Positions 1 to 9,774 of a DNA stretch of 64,000 nucleotides are shown in pieces. This DNA comes from Pseudocercospora fijiensis CIRAD86 (Eukaryota; Ascomycota; Dothideomycetes; Mycosphaerellales; Mycosphaerellaceae). The position numbers were made by a program, and so were the translations under genes. The notes below the pieces were generated by a model, which did no database searches, was not told the origin of the DNA, and saw only the letters and a program-made list of their open reading frames with translations. The DNA lies in contig NW_006921539.1 in NCBI RefSeq assembly GCF_000340215.1, positions 3,187,624 to 3,251,623 of the forward strand. The letters are read 5' to 3'. Position 1 is the first letter of the stretch. Every line of letters begins with the position of its first letter.

Positions 1-240
1 CAACTATATAAGTAGCTAGTTCGAACTATATAATTTATCGGTTTTTAAGAAGTGTACGAATGTATACGTAGCTTCAAGCAAGCCCTTTATAAGACTTAGC
101 AGTATAGCCGGCAGCGTAGCCGGCATTTTTAGTCCTTAGTACTTATAGAATTTTCGAATCCTACTTAGGCTACGTAGTTATATAAAGGTACTTATATAAC
201 CTCAAATCTATAGACAATTAGCTAAGGGCACTAACCAATC
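1..240. repeat. Terminal inverted repeat, left arm of hAT copy 1
   Basis: This segment reads, in reverse complement, like about 9487-9670, including the blocks ataaatt..atcggttt..taagaagtgta, gcaagccctttataag and the stretch around ctatagacaattagcta. The last 100 or so bases of the arm, with the TAGACCCCG terminus, lie outside the window. Confidence 0.7.
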
Positions 241-1010
241 AAAAGCATATATATATATATATATAAGGCATTATAGTTTAGTTCGGAAACTGCACTCCTT
301 AGGTATGAATTTCATCCTTTCGTTTACGGTTTAATTCCCTAACTGCTTAGTAGAATGTCTTTATCTAGATCTAGGCAGAACTTATCGATTTCCCTAGAAG
401 TCCTCCTCCTTAAGAAGTTTATACACTTTCCTACCGAACTATTCGATAATATTAAGTACTAGGATAGCTCCTCCCTCGGTATCGGTATAGTATATAAAAG
501 AGCTATAAGGCAGCTCTATAGAACGTTCTACTAGTCACTCGCTATACTAAGGCCGAATGCTAGTTCGTTCCTTAGAACTCTTAGTTATTTAGGAGATATA
601 AAGGGTAGGGTAGGTAGTAACTTCGTATTATATAAGGAGGTAGAGGCTGCTATAGAAGAGGCCTTCAACCTATAGAAGATAGTAAAAGATATAGAGGCAG
701 CTATAGGTCTAGGTACCTAGTTGAATTTTTAGTAGGTAGAGTATAAGGATATTTAGAGGGAGTATTAGGTAGAGTTGCGAAGGCAGGTATATAATATGCT
801 CTAGAAAATAGGGATAGTACCTATAACTATAACTATTAGGCTCTTCAACCTTCCTTATTTTTCCCTGTTTCCTTTTTATAAAAATCTAAACTAATACAAA
901 TCAACCGGAATATCTATCTTCATTTAGTTCTTTGAAAAACCTAGCAGCGTAGCTAGTAGCGTAGCCGGCAGCGTAGCCGGCAGCGTAGCCGGCCTTTTTA
1001 CTCCTTAGTA
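130..1010. repeat. Extra segment in hAT copy 1, no gene recognised
   Basis: Similar sequence (ccttagtact preceded by a T run) borders this stretch at about 127-145 and 995-1010. Copy 2 lacks it, so it looks like an insertion or a local duplication. It contains an (AT)n run at about 247-265 and several GCCGGC motifs at 943-993. The 350-850 part has long stop-broken frames, but I could not tie them to any family. Confidence 0.4.
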
Positions 1011-1218
1011 CTAACGGGATTTTAGGAGACTTCTATTCCGTACGGCTAATAAAGTATACTATACTATATATATATACTTAGAGAGTATTTAGAGCGCGGT
1101 ATATAGCGCCGTATAATAGCGGCTTATTTCGCATATAGAAAAGCTTGTAGATAATACTACGAATATCCTTTCTACTAGAATATCTATCCTACCTAGTACC
1201 GTCTCGAATATAGATATT

Positions 1219-1891
1219 CTAGCCTTTTAGAATCTGATCGAGTGCTTTGAAATCCTTATCTATAATCGTTATACGCTTCGCGTAGATAGCTATAAGGTTG
1301 ACCGCTAAAATAGTATTAGTATAGTCCGAAAAGAGGTAGAAGAGAAATATATATTCGAAGATACGAACTAGGTAGGCTTCTATAGCCTCTTAAAGGGCGC
1401 CTATCGCGGAGGCTTAGAAGCGAAGGTCCGTTCTATAATCCTAAGCAATTTCGCGAATAAGTCGTTAGAAAGGAGTTTTGCGGATTAGGAGCTAAGAACT
1501 CTTCTAATATTATCGAATCTTACGGACGGCTACGGCTAAAGAAGGATTAGTAAAAAGACAGTAAGAATGCCGGCTACGCTACCGGCTACGCTGCCGGCTA
1601 CGCTACCGGCTATAAATAGGACTTACTTCCTAAGCGCTATCGACGCTTCGTACGATTGCTACTAGCAGTAGAAGCGCTAGTTGTCGTCTTACGTAGAGCC
1701 TTACCCGCCGTTGTCTTACGCGGAGCCTTACTCGCGACGCCCTTTCTAGTACCGGAGCTAGCGGTAGTAGTAGCAGCCCTCTTACGTTAATATACTATAC
1801 TCGTTCTACTATTTCCGGTCTTATTGCGACCCGTAGAAGCACTAGGTCCCTTCTTACGAGGCGTCGTAACTTAGTTAAGTAGACTCGCTAT
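1219..1891 (-). pseudogene. Histone H3-like gene B, copy 1 (RIP-inactivated)
   Basis: Read on the minus strand with RIP stops taken as former Gln/Trp, this is a histone H3. The tail has H3-tail-like pieces (SKAPRKTTA, GKALRKTTT) and follows a basic Ser/Thr-rich leader that probably began at an ATA at 1891 (mutated ATG). A 91-nt intron (1536-1626, gtaagt..tactaat..tttag) separates tail and fold. Splicing it gives the H3 signature RPGTVA (Leu for Pro after RIP), then LLIRKTPF, RLIREIA, DYRTDLRF, ASAIGAL and EAIEAYLV. A second AT-rich insert (about 1305-1364, ending ctattttag) precedes NLIAIYAKRITIIDKDFKAL, the loop 2 and last helix. Family knowledge: H3 packages DNA in nucleosomes; a transposon-borne role is inference. 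It lies downstream of gene A in the same element and is clearly dead here. Confidence 0.85.
1536..1626 (-). repeat. Intron of H3-like gene B with GCCGGC minisatellite (copy 1)
   Basis: Splice sites gtaagt and tttag and a tactaat branch site are visible on the minus strand. Inside are four spaced copies of a 12-bp unit of the form tagccggcagcg. The matching intron in copy 2 (19997-20062) is 66 nt with about two units, so the copies differ in repeat number. Confidence 0.7.
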
Positions 1892-1899
1892 TATAAAAG

Positions 1900-2400
1900 T
1901 CGTCGAATTAAGGAAAAAAGTGCGTTACGAAGGTATACGAAGGCGCGCGCGGAGCGAGGGTATTACGGAGGTAGTAGATATAGAGCGTAGAGGTATAGGT
2001 ATCGATACGAAGGTTGAATATAGCGGTAGTATCGCGGTGTCGCTAGGCAATAGAGTAAGCTTCGCGCAAGCCTATATTATAGTAACGTTAGAGCAAGGAA
2101 AGAAGGCAGGTACGGCTAAAAAAGGCAGGCACGGCTAAAAAAGGCAGGTACGGGAGACTTTGAAATATAGCCGGCATATATAGCCGGCATAGTAATAGGC
2201 GAAAGCCTCCTTTTAATAAATAGCCGGCGTAATAATAGTATCTTACTATAGTATAGATATTCTTTAGTAATGCCTTTACTAGCTATAGTAATCTTATAAG
2301 TAACCTAGGCCTATTGCTAGTAAATATAAGAAATATTAGGTAGGCTATACTAAATAAGCTAGTTATTTAGTAGGAAAAGGCCTACTACCGTCTCTATATG
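1900..2400. other. Spacer upstream of H3-like gene B, copy 1
   Basis: Non-coding spacer with an aggcaggtacggctaaaaa repeat (about 2103-2152) and GCCGGC motifs at 2163-2190 and 2398-2422. A 72-codon open stretch here (1920-2138, plus) has no family resemblance and is antisense to the element genes. The counterpart in copy 2 is 19100-19750. Confidence 0.4.
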
Positions 2401-2619
2401 CCGGCTACGAGTGCCGGCTATCGCTCTAAATTCAACTCCGCCCTATCTCGGAGGCTAAGGTACCGAGCGGAAACCCTATAGCTTATATTCACTCGGTTGT
2501 CGCGGAGCGCTTATAGGTAAGGTATTAGAAAAGAGTATAAAAAGTACGAGAAGAGTATCCTAGGATATAGGTCGTAAGTAAATAAGAATAGTACGCCTAG
2601 TTATTTATATAGTACGTTA

Positions 2620-3090
2620 CTTTATACGACTAAGAGCCTATATTATCTTATACTTCGCTTATAAGACCTCGACTCTACTAGTATACTATCGATCTCTTCC
2701 TCGGTCGCTAATACGCTATCTTAATTCTTCTTCGAGTTACCGGACTTAGTGCGCATCTATAGCTATATAATAGCGCTACGTATTATAGAGAATTTCTCGT
2801 TAAAGTTTCTCTCTCGTAGGCTTACTATCTGCCTCGTAGTATAGAGGATTAAAGTACTAATACTAAAGAATCTCCTTATAGTTAGGATGCTAGGGCTCCT
2901 TAGGACCTTTGTGTTTTAGGTCTAAATAGAGACGTATTATAAACGTTCTATCGCCCTTTCGCTTACTACCCGCTAGGTCGCGATATACGAAGAAACTAAT
3001 CTAAATATAGCTCGTCTCTATAATAGCCGGGTAAATATAGAGCGCTAGGTTTCTACTTCGTACCTTAGATTTAGGGACGGCGCGGAGATA
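2620..3090 (-). pseudogene. Unidentified element gene between the two H3-like genes (copy 1)
   Basis: A minus-strand frame interrupted mainly by RIP-type stops. It starts near 3088 with a basic stretch (around VPKSKVRSRNLAL) and continues through a segment rich in Lys, Asp and Tyr. The same frame is conserved at 18402-18780 in copy 2, which argues for a real former gene or exon. I do not recognise the family. It is flanked on both sides by GCCGGC repeats (3103-3123 and 2398-2422), as are the other genes of the element. Confidence 0.4.
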
Positions 3091-3183
3091 AAATCAGAAA
3101 TATAGCCGGCACCTATAGCCGGTAAAAGGATGCGAAAATAGGCCTCCTCCTAGGTTAATCTAACGACTAAATACAATTTCCAA

Positions 3184-3960
3184 CTAATCCGCTATAAACC
3201 GACGCCGAATTTTAGCTAGAAGCTATATATCTTTATTTTAAAGAGTAACCCGCTTCGTATAGATAGTAAGGAGGTTTTAAAGCTTAAGCTCGGTTACGAG
3301 AAATACCTCCGTAGCTTCCTAAAGAGTACTAATCGCTTTAGCCGTAAATCGTATACTAGACCGAAAATCTAATATAATTTCTCGGACGAGTCGCTAGAAG
3401 GGAGTCTTAGGGATTAAAAGCTCGGTCCCTCTTTTATTTTAGAAAAGCCGGATCTAGCGAAGGGTAATAGTACCTAGTTTAAAGCGCCGCTTCTTTATCG
3501 TCGAGTCCTGCCTTATTCCCTTTCTTTTAATAGAAAGATAACTTTTCTTCGCGATAGTCTTCGTCCGCCTACTCTTTTTAGCCTTCTCCTATCTACCTAT
3601 AGCCTTCTTATTTTTCGGTACTGTTTTCCGAGGAACCCCCTTCCTTTATATATACTACGGAGAGCCTTACTCTTCCGATATTTCGTTCTCGCTACGGTCT
3701 CCCTATACTTAGCTTGCTTTACCCTTACCCTTTAGCCTCTAAAGATATTTATCTGCGCGTTTAGGCGATAAGGGTATATCGGTAGGACCTAGAAAATTAA
3801 TAAGCATATAATCGTAAGGAGATATTAATGCTTCTTATCTTCTAGAACAAATAGTCTTCTATTAAACCGCCTTATTAGGTTATCGTTAGATTCGAATAAA
3901 GGATAGTAGCTTAAGGAAAGGGAGACAGCCGGCTTAGGAAGGCCCGAAGAGCCGAATCCT
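3184..3960 (-). pseudogene. Histone H3-like gene A, copy 1 (RIP-inactivated)
   Basis: The minus-strand core at 3184-3500 spells a histone H3 fold once stops are read as Gln/Trp: KKRRFKLGT, then a helix ending IRLF, GTELLIPKTPF, RLVREII, DFRSSIRFTAKAIS, EATEVFLV, NLLTIYTKRVTL, NKDI and LLAKIRRRF. These line up in order with H3 from the alpha-N helix (GTVALREI, TELLI, PFQRLVREI) to the C-terminal KDIQLARRIR. No intron is needed in the core. Upstream (about 3500-3960) lies a long basic region, much longer than the 38-residue tail of normal H3. It differs from gene B in loop 1 and helix 2, so these are two distinct variants. Seen: the fold. Inferred: a chromatin role for the element. Confidence 0.85.
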
Positions 3961-4149
3961 TAAGGCATATTTATCTTTAAGAATATAGGGAAAGGGAAGA
4001 AGGAGAGGAAGAGCGAATAGAGAATTAGAAATAGTCCGTAGGTAAGCGGGGTCGGTTGCTATAGCAACTAGTCTGTTTAGGTCCTAGGAATTCGAAATAC
4101 ATTTCGGATATATACCGGCTATATACGCCGGCTATATTACTTTATACGT

Positions 4150-7100
4150 AAACGCTTCGTCTCCTTAAAGCTACTCTAAGCCTATATATATTTCTACTTC
4201 TCGACCCGGTATCGCCTTCTACCTCCGCCCTCCTCCTCTTCGTTATCGCTAATTAGGGTTTCGCTTAGACTAAATTTCGCATTCTCTTCGCGCTCCTAGG
4301 TTTCTTCGATTTTAAGGTTTTCTAATTCCTCGATCAACTCCTTTAGTATAATCTTTAGTAACCTACCTTAGCGATTCTAGTAGAAGAGATAGTATCAGAA
4401 TACTATAATAGATTCGAAGGTAGTAGGCGAGTATATTCGATTAAAGCGGCCCTAGTAACGAGCGATACTAAAAGACCTCTTATAGCCTATACCTACGCTC
4501 GGGATAGCGAGGACGTCCTAAGCGACCGACGCTATCGTTAGAAACTTAGGCTCTAACCGCTACTATATAGCGAGAATATCGTCTCTGAATTCGTTTAGAA
4601 GACCGGTAAGATCTAGAGATTATTAGCCCTCTTTCTAAGCCTACGGGTTTATACTTACTCGCGCGCCGATAGAGATCGAACTCTTCTTTATTCACTTTAG
4701 TAGTTGCTTCCTCTTCTACCTCTACTTCCTATCTACGAAACAGGTATAATATCGGAGCCTTCTAAACCTTCTTTTTCTTTATAGGAGCTGTATTTAGACT
4801 AGTTTCTTTCCGACGCTCGTAGAATATCTTTTCTAGAATAGTCTAGTAATGCTTCGGCTATACCTCGTCCGCCTTCTATTCCGGCCTCTGCTAGTATATA
4901 TCCTTTTCTACCGGGTTAAGTAAGTACGTAATACTATAGATATCCCCGAACGAGTTAAAGGTAGTACTATAATATTTATATAACTTAGTATAGGAGGTAT
5001 CTATAGCTTTCGTTATAGCTACTTTCTAGGGAACGCTCTTCTTAGCTAGCTTAGCTACGGTTTCCTCGAGCTCGTTAAAGAGCTAGTTATAGTACGTAAA
5101 GACAAGGTAGATCGTCGGTCCTCGGGTTCTTCTAATCGTAGTAGTAACCTTCGCGTAATGCTTACTAATATCGACGAGATACTCTACTTAGCGCTATTCG
5201 GCGGCGGTAAGGCCGAGCTACTTAATACCCTCGGAACTCTAATAGATCTCGAGAGCGGTACGTAAAGTACATCCCCTCGTAACTATATAGAAAGTCGAAT
5301 CGAACCGGGTCTTAACGTCTTAGGTAAAACGGAGTAGGCGCTAAGGAGGCCGCTTTTGCTATCGCTTATTCTATACGATATTCTAGGTATCGGTTTTAGG
5401 GCGCTCGATTAGGTTCTTTTAAATAGCCTCGAATCGGTTATATCTCTATAAGCTCGAGTTCGTATATATTACTAGACGACGAAGCTAGAGAAAAAGAGTT
5501 AGAACTATACTAGGTTGCCGGCTATAGGTGCCGGCTACGGACAAAAGTTATACCTTATATAAAACGAGAGCGAGGCTCTCTACCTTATCCCGTCTTATTG
5601 CTATAATAAGTTTCTCGACTTTCGACTTTACTTTATCCTTATCTAGGATCTTCTATTAGTCGTCGTTTAATAGTGCAATTTTAAGCGTCTTAAAGAGGGC
5701 TCGGATCGCGATTTGAACTATATAAGCGAGGTAGGGAAACTTCTATAGGGATGTAACTAGCAACGACGTCGGCTCCGATTCAATAGGGCTAGGGCTATTA
5801 ATAGGCTCCTCTTTATCGTTATTATCGTACGTATTGTCGTACGTATCCGGAATCGTAGCGAGCTTAACATTCGGAAGATTAAGCTAGATTGTAGACCTTA
5901 TAATCTCCTCTACGTACTCGACCCTATCGATACAATTAGTGATTTTAAAGATATATACGAGTAAATTGTATATACAACGCCTTATATAATGTTCGATTAT
6001 TACTAGCGTTGTCCGTAGTAATCGAGATTAGTTTCGTTATTACGCTAACCCTATCTATTACCGTATAGATAAGCTTCGCTATATCCTTACTAGTATAGGA
6101 ACCTAGAATTTTAGGGAATCCGATTATAAGTTCCTAGAGTTTCTAATCCGAATTAATAAAGTATAGTATAATCGAGAGGAAGGAGGCTCTTATAGTCCGG
6201 CTTAACTAGCTATCGATAGTAATAGCTACTCGGCGAGTATTACGGAGGATCTCCCGAATATCGTCTAACGTAGCCTCTTTATTCTTTTCGAATATAATAC
6301 GCTAGGTTGTCGCGCCGAGAAATAGGGGAGGGTAGTTTATAAGATATAGGTATGTCTTCTATATAGACTCCCTTTCGTAGAAGTCTTCCGGAAGACCGTT
6401 TATAGCTAGCATTTCGTTTACTAGTTGCTTAAAGTCTTCGGGAGAGAAATCGGTAGCCTTTAATCCTAGAGCTTCTTTAAGCGTAGCCTATAATAATTAG
6501 CTAGATCTCTACGGTTGATTTAGGTAGCCGGAATCTGTAGCCGGTAGCTGTAGCCGGCAGCTATAGCCGGCATTTTAGAAGATATACCTCTTTCTAGAAC
6601 GCTGTATCTATATCAACTCTCCTCTCTCCTTAAGATTCCCGATACCGTTTAGAATAGAGATAGTTCGTAGGCGATGAGTTCCTATCCCCTAGTTTCGGGT
6701 ATTTCAAGATTGAACCGTAGAAGTTGTAGACAATTACTAGTTAATCTTTAAGTCGAGAAGTCGTATAACGGTGCAATGCCCCCTCTATAAAGAACTTCTA
6801 GAATGTGTCCGTTCGCTCCTTACTCCCCTATCGCATCGAGTACTTCCGGAGTTTACACTCCTTCGAACGTAAGTATAAAGGGAACTATATCTTATAGACC
6901 TATTAATTGAACTGCTCTATATACTCGGGTTTCTAAAGATACGCCTAGCTAGCCTTTTCGAAGATTTCCGGGTTAATACTCGATATTCTTATATCTCCGA
7001 ACAACCTTCTACTTAGACTCCGTAAAGGTAAGGACTAGGTAGTAGTACCCTATAATGAATTCCTACTACTAGGATTCGGAGAGGATGAATCTAGCCCTAA

Positions 7101-7340
7101 TCGTAGTCTAGGACTCGATAGGCTCGAAGGTAAGTATACGACCTCCTCTCGACGTTATCGCAATCTCGCTCGTATACTAGACTATTTCGACTATCGTCTC
7201 GTTATTACCCTTCCTAGTATAGCGCCTAGTGTATATACAATATCGGTCGGTATGTTTTAAGGTTTCGTACGGTAAGGTAAGGACTTAGGAGTAGTAGATA
7301 TATACTAGTAGCTATAGAGAAACACCCTTTCTTTTATAGC
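4150..7340 (-). pseudogene. hAT family transposase, copy 1 (RIP-inactivated)
   Basis: Mirror image of the transposase in copy 2 (14200-16935) and aligned with it throughout. Reading on the minus strand shows the hAT core with an LISITIDN-type motif (Asp of the DDE triad), the KYYSTTFE region and the C-terminal hAT dimerisation block with a DVLTI..R(S/L)FS..R pattern near 4450-4530. The enzyme would cut and paste the element using its terminal repeats, in the nucleus. Dozens of TAG/TAA codons sit where Gln or Trp is expected. GCCGGC motifs interrupt the 3' flank (4113-4136) and the middle (5515-5540, 6536-6573). The middle motifs may lie in former introns. Confidence 0.85.
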
Positions 7341-7499
7341 ATCGTATCGTTAGGAACAGCTAGGCAGTAAATAGCTAGCTACCTTTTTTTTTGTTTCCTA
7401 GCTACCTAACTACTAGATTTTTTTTCCTAGCTACCCTAGCTAGCCTAACTACTAGAATTTCTTTCCTAGCTACCCTAACTACCTGAATTTTGCCTTCTA

Positions 7500-8900
7500 T
7501 ACGGCGGCTCTCTCCTACTAACGGAACCGAGCTACTATACCTAACGAATCTAAGCTCGTTTTTAGTCTTAATCTATCCTCTTTCGGTATAAGACACTCGA
7601 TAAGCAAATGCTTAGGCCGAGTCTAACTACGAAACCTAAGACTAACTAATAGCTCTATTAACTAATCCTAATCCTCGAACTCCTTCCGCTTCTTAGTAAA
7701 GACCTTAAAGAGCGCTCGAGCTTCTTCGGGTACCTGCGGAGTAGTCGAGATAAAGCCGTATCGCTAAAATAGGTAATCCTTCGGAGGCTTATATAGAGAT
7801 TTAGAGAATTCTAACGCTAACCTATCCTACTAGTAGCTTAGATTCCGGATATAAGCCCTCTCTGCCTTAGTAAAGATTTTATATAGCAGTGGCACTCTAC
7901 CTTCGAGAAACGCTTTCTATTTAACTATTAGTATCTGCCGGCTACGAACGCCGGCTATATATGCCGAGTATAGAATAATTACCTATACCCCTTCCTCCTA
8001 TAGTAACACTTCTGCCGTCCCTAGATACCTAGCCCCGATCGTATTAATCGCAAGCTACTTTGCCTTTATAGACGCAAAGGCTTCGCTCTAATACTAATAA
8101 AGAAACTTCTACTCTATATCGAGGATATAAAGACGACTAGTCTCGATTCTAATCCTTGCTAGCTTTTCGTAGTAGCTTTAACTATAATTTTCTAGATTGA
8201 TAGGACTTATGCTTTAGCCCTTTACTAGTATCTCGTTTCTTTAACTATACTCGATCTACTCCTAGCGCTTATCGTCTATAGCGTTAGGCCCTAAGACTGT
8301 ACCTGTTACTAGATCGACGTATAGTATCTCCTCGCTTTTTTCAGTTCCTTTATTCGTAGTATTAAGCTCTATCGCGGCATCCTAAACTCTAGCATTATTG
8401 TTCTCGGCTATCTAAACATCTCCGTTACTATTAGTCGTATCGATAGAGGTAGCGGCTACAGGTCTGAATGCTATTAGTTAACGTATTAAAGAAAAATATG
8501 CCGGCTATAGCTGCCGGCTACGGCTGCCGGCTATAGCTACTAGCTACGGCCGCTAGCTAGATTGACTTACGCTACTAGAACTTTACGCTCGAAAACTAGC
8601 CGCAATTCTTTCCTCCTCTTAGCCTTCTCTTAGGTTGTCTTCTTATTCTAACCTTTACCTTTTTCTATAGGCGCTAGCTATCGATAGAATGCCTTATTCC
8701 GCGCCTTTCTTCTCTTATCCTTAGCTCTTTTATCCTTATCTATCTTATCCTTTCTCTCGCGGTCTCGTACGGAATTCTTCTTCGTAGAGTACTCCTCTTT
8801 AGTCTTACGCTTTTTAGTTAGACGCTTAGGCAAAACAAACTCGCGGTCTTCAGTTCTATCTTCTATTTAGCGCGCGGCGCGCTTCTCTCTTACTATTATA
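7500..8900 (-). pseudogene. Unidentified Lys/Arg-rich gene upstream of the transposase (hAT cargo)
   Basis: A minus-strand frame that is open apart from RIP-type stops. The N-terminal third (about 8860-8590) is dominated by Lys, Arg, Asp and Glu, for example KRLTKKRKTKEEY and RDRERKDKIDKDKRAKDK: a charged coiled coil or nuclear-localisation stretch. After a GCCGGC-rich gap (8498-8560, probably an intron) it continues through ordinary globular sequence (around ARIRIETSRLYILDIE) to about 7500. Copy 2 keeps only the last part (13833-14050). I do not recognise the family. Placement upstream of the transposase suggests a DNA- or chromatin-binding accessory protein, but this is inference. Confidence 0.45.
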
Positions 8901-9054
8901 AGGGAAAGGGGCGGGGGCGCAGCGTATAGTAGTTGTTGTCGGTATAGGTATAGAGGAAGAAGTTGAAAGTGTAAGAATATCGCGAAGCCCTAATTGTTGC
9001 CGCCTACGTAACGTTATATAGGTAAGCTTTCGCAACTACGGTAACTACGCCCCG

Positions 9055-9350
9055 GCAATAGCAACTACGCCCTAGCAACGGCAACTACGCCCTAGCAACG
9101 GCAACTACGCCCTAGCAACGGTAATAAAGCGTAGTAAATACAACCTAGTAACTATTATAGCCGGCAATCGTGGCCGGCAGTCGAATAAGAGTGTCCTTAT
9201 AGCAAAACTACGCCCTAGCAACGGCAACTACGCCCTAGTAACGGCAACTACGCCCTAGCAACGGCAAAAGAGCGTAGTAAATGTAATAGAGTTACTATTA
9301 TGGCCGGCAATCGTAGCCGGCAGTCGAATAAGAGTGTCCTTATAGTAAAA
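9055..9350. repeat. Compound tandem repeats near the end of hAT copy 1
   Basis: Runs of a 20-bp unit (caacggcaactacgccctag) occur at about 9055-9121 and 9204-9264. Each run is followed by a related 85-bp block ending gccggcagtcgaataagagt and continuing through gtccttatag (9121-9205 and 9264-9350). The whole region is thus roughly a 143-bp higher-order repeat, present twice. Subterminal repeats are typical transposase-binding regions of hAT elements, though here that role is only inferred. CpA sites partly survive. Confidence 0.6.
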
Positions 9351-9360
9351 CCAATATAGT

Positions 9361-9486
9361 CTCTAGTTTAAACTAGGAATCTATATAGTTCGAAAAAACC
9401 AAACCGGAACTAGGGAGCTAGTTCGCCGCTAAGAAACCAAACTATATACGTTTGGTAGTTCGGAAACCGAACTACTGCGGGGTCTA
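9361..9486. mobile_element. End of a small hAT-type non-autonomous element
   Basis: The sequence ends in actactgcggggtcta at 9486 and resembles the right part of the MITE at 17066-17457 (accggaact, ccgctaagaaacca, actatatacgtt). The next 8 bases, ttagttag, would be the target duplication, but I could not find the partner end, so this may be a truncated MITE. Confidence 0.45.
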
Positions 9487-9760
9487 TTAGTTAGTGCCTT
9501 TAGCTAATTGTCTATAGATTTAGGGTTATATAAGTACCTTCCTACAACTGAAAAATGCCGGCTACGCTACCGGCTACACTCTCGTATCTTATAAAGGGCT
9601 TGCTTCGAGTTACGTAGACATTCTTACACTTCTTAGAAACCGATAAATTCTATAGTTCGAACTAGCTAATCCTATAGTTGCTTAGCAAACTAACCTGAAC
9701 CAAACTAGATCTTCGGCTTAGCAAACTAAACCAAACCAACCCGAACTACTACGGGGTCTA
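9487..9760. repeat. Terminal inverted repeat, right arm of hAT copy 1
   Basis: Ends with accaacccgaactactacgg followed by ggtcta at 9760, the same terminus as copy 2 (20784) and the MITE at 17066-17457. The inner part matches bases 1-240 in reverse complement. Several AAACCAAAC-like subrepeats precede the end. Confidence 0.75.
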
Positions 9761-9774
9761 TAACTAACGAGGTC

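Larger units (their letters stand above)
1..9760 (-). mobile_element. hAT DNA transposon, copy 1 (RIP-degraded, left end outside window)
   Basis: A large class II element whose genes read on the minus strand. In its own direction the order is: end at 9760 (ggggtcta), tandem repeats, a Lys/Arg-rich gene, hAT transposase, histone H3-like gene A, an unidentified gene, histone H3-like gene B, then the other inverted end, which runs off the window at base 1. Bases 1-240 are an inverted copy of about 9487-9670. The 8 bases after the end (9761-9768, taactaac) should be the target duplication, but the partner lies outside. Copy 2 (13833-20784) has the same gene order in inverted orientation. Compared with copy 2, this copy has about 0.85 kb of extra sequence between roughly 130 and 1000. 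The exterior at 9761 is gypsy pol sequence, so this copy inserted into that retrotransposon. Confidence 0.85.

Noticed and set aside
1920..2138. 72-codon open frame, plus strand
   Set aside because: Antisense spacer next to H3-like gene B. Low-complexity repeat content, no family match, and not conserved as an open frame in copy 2.
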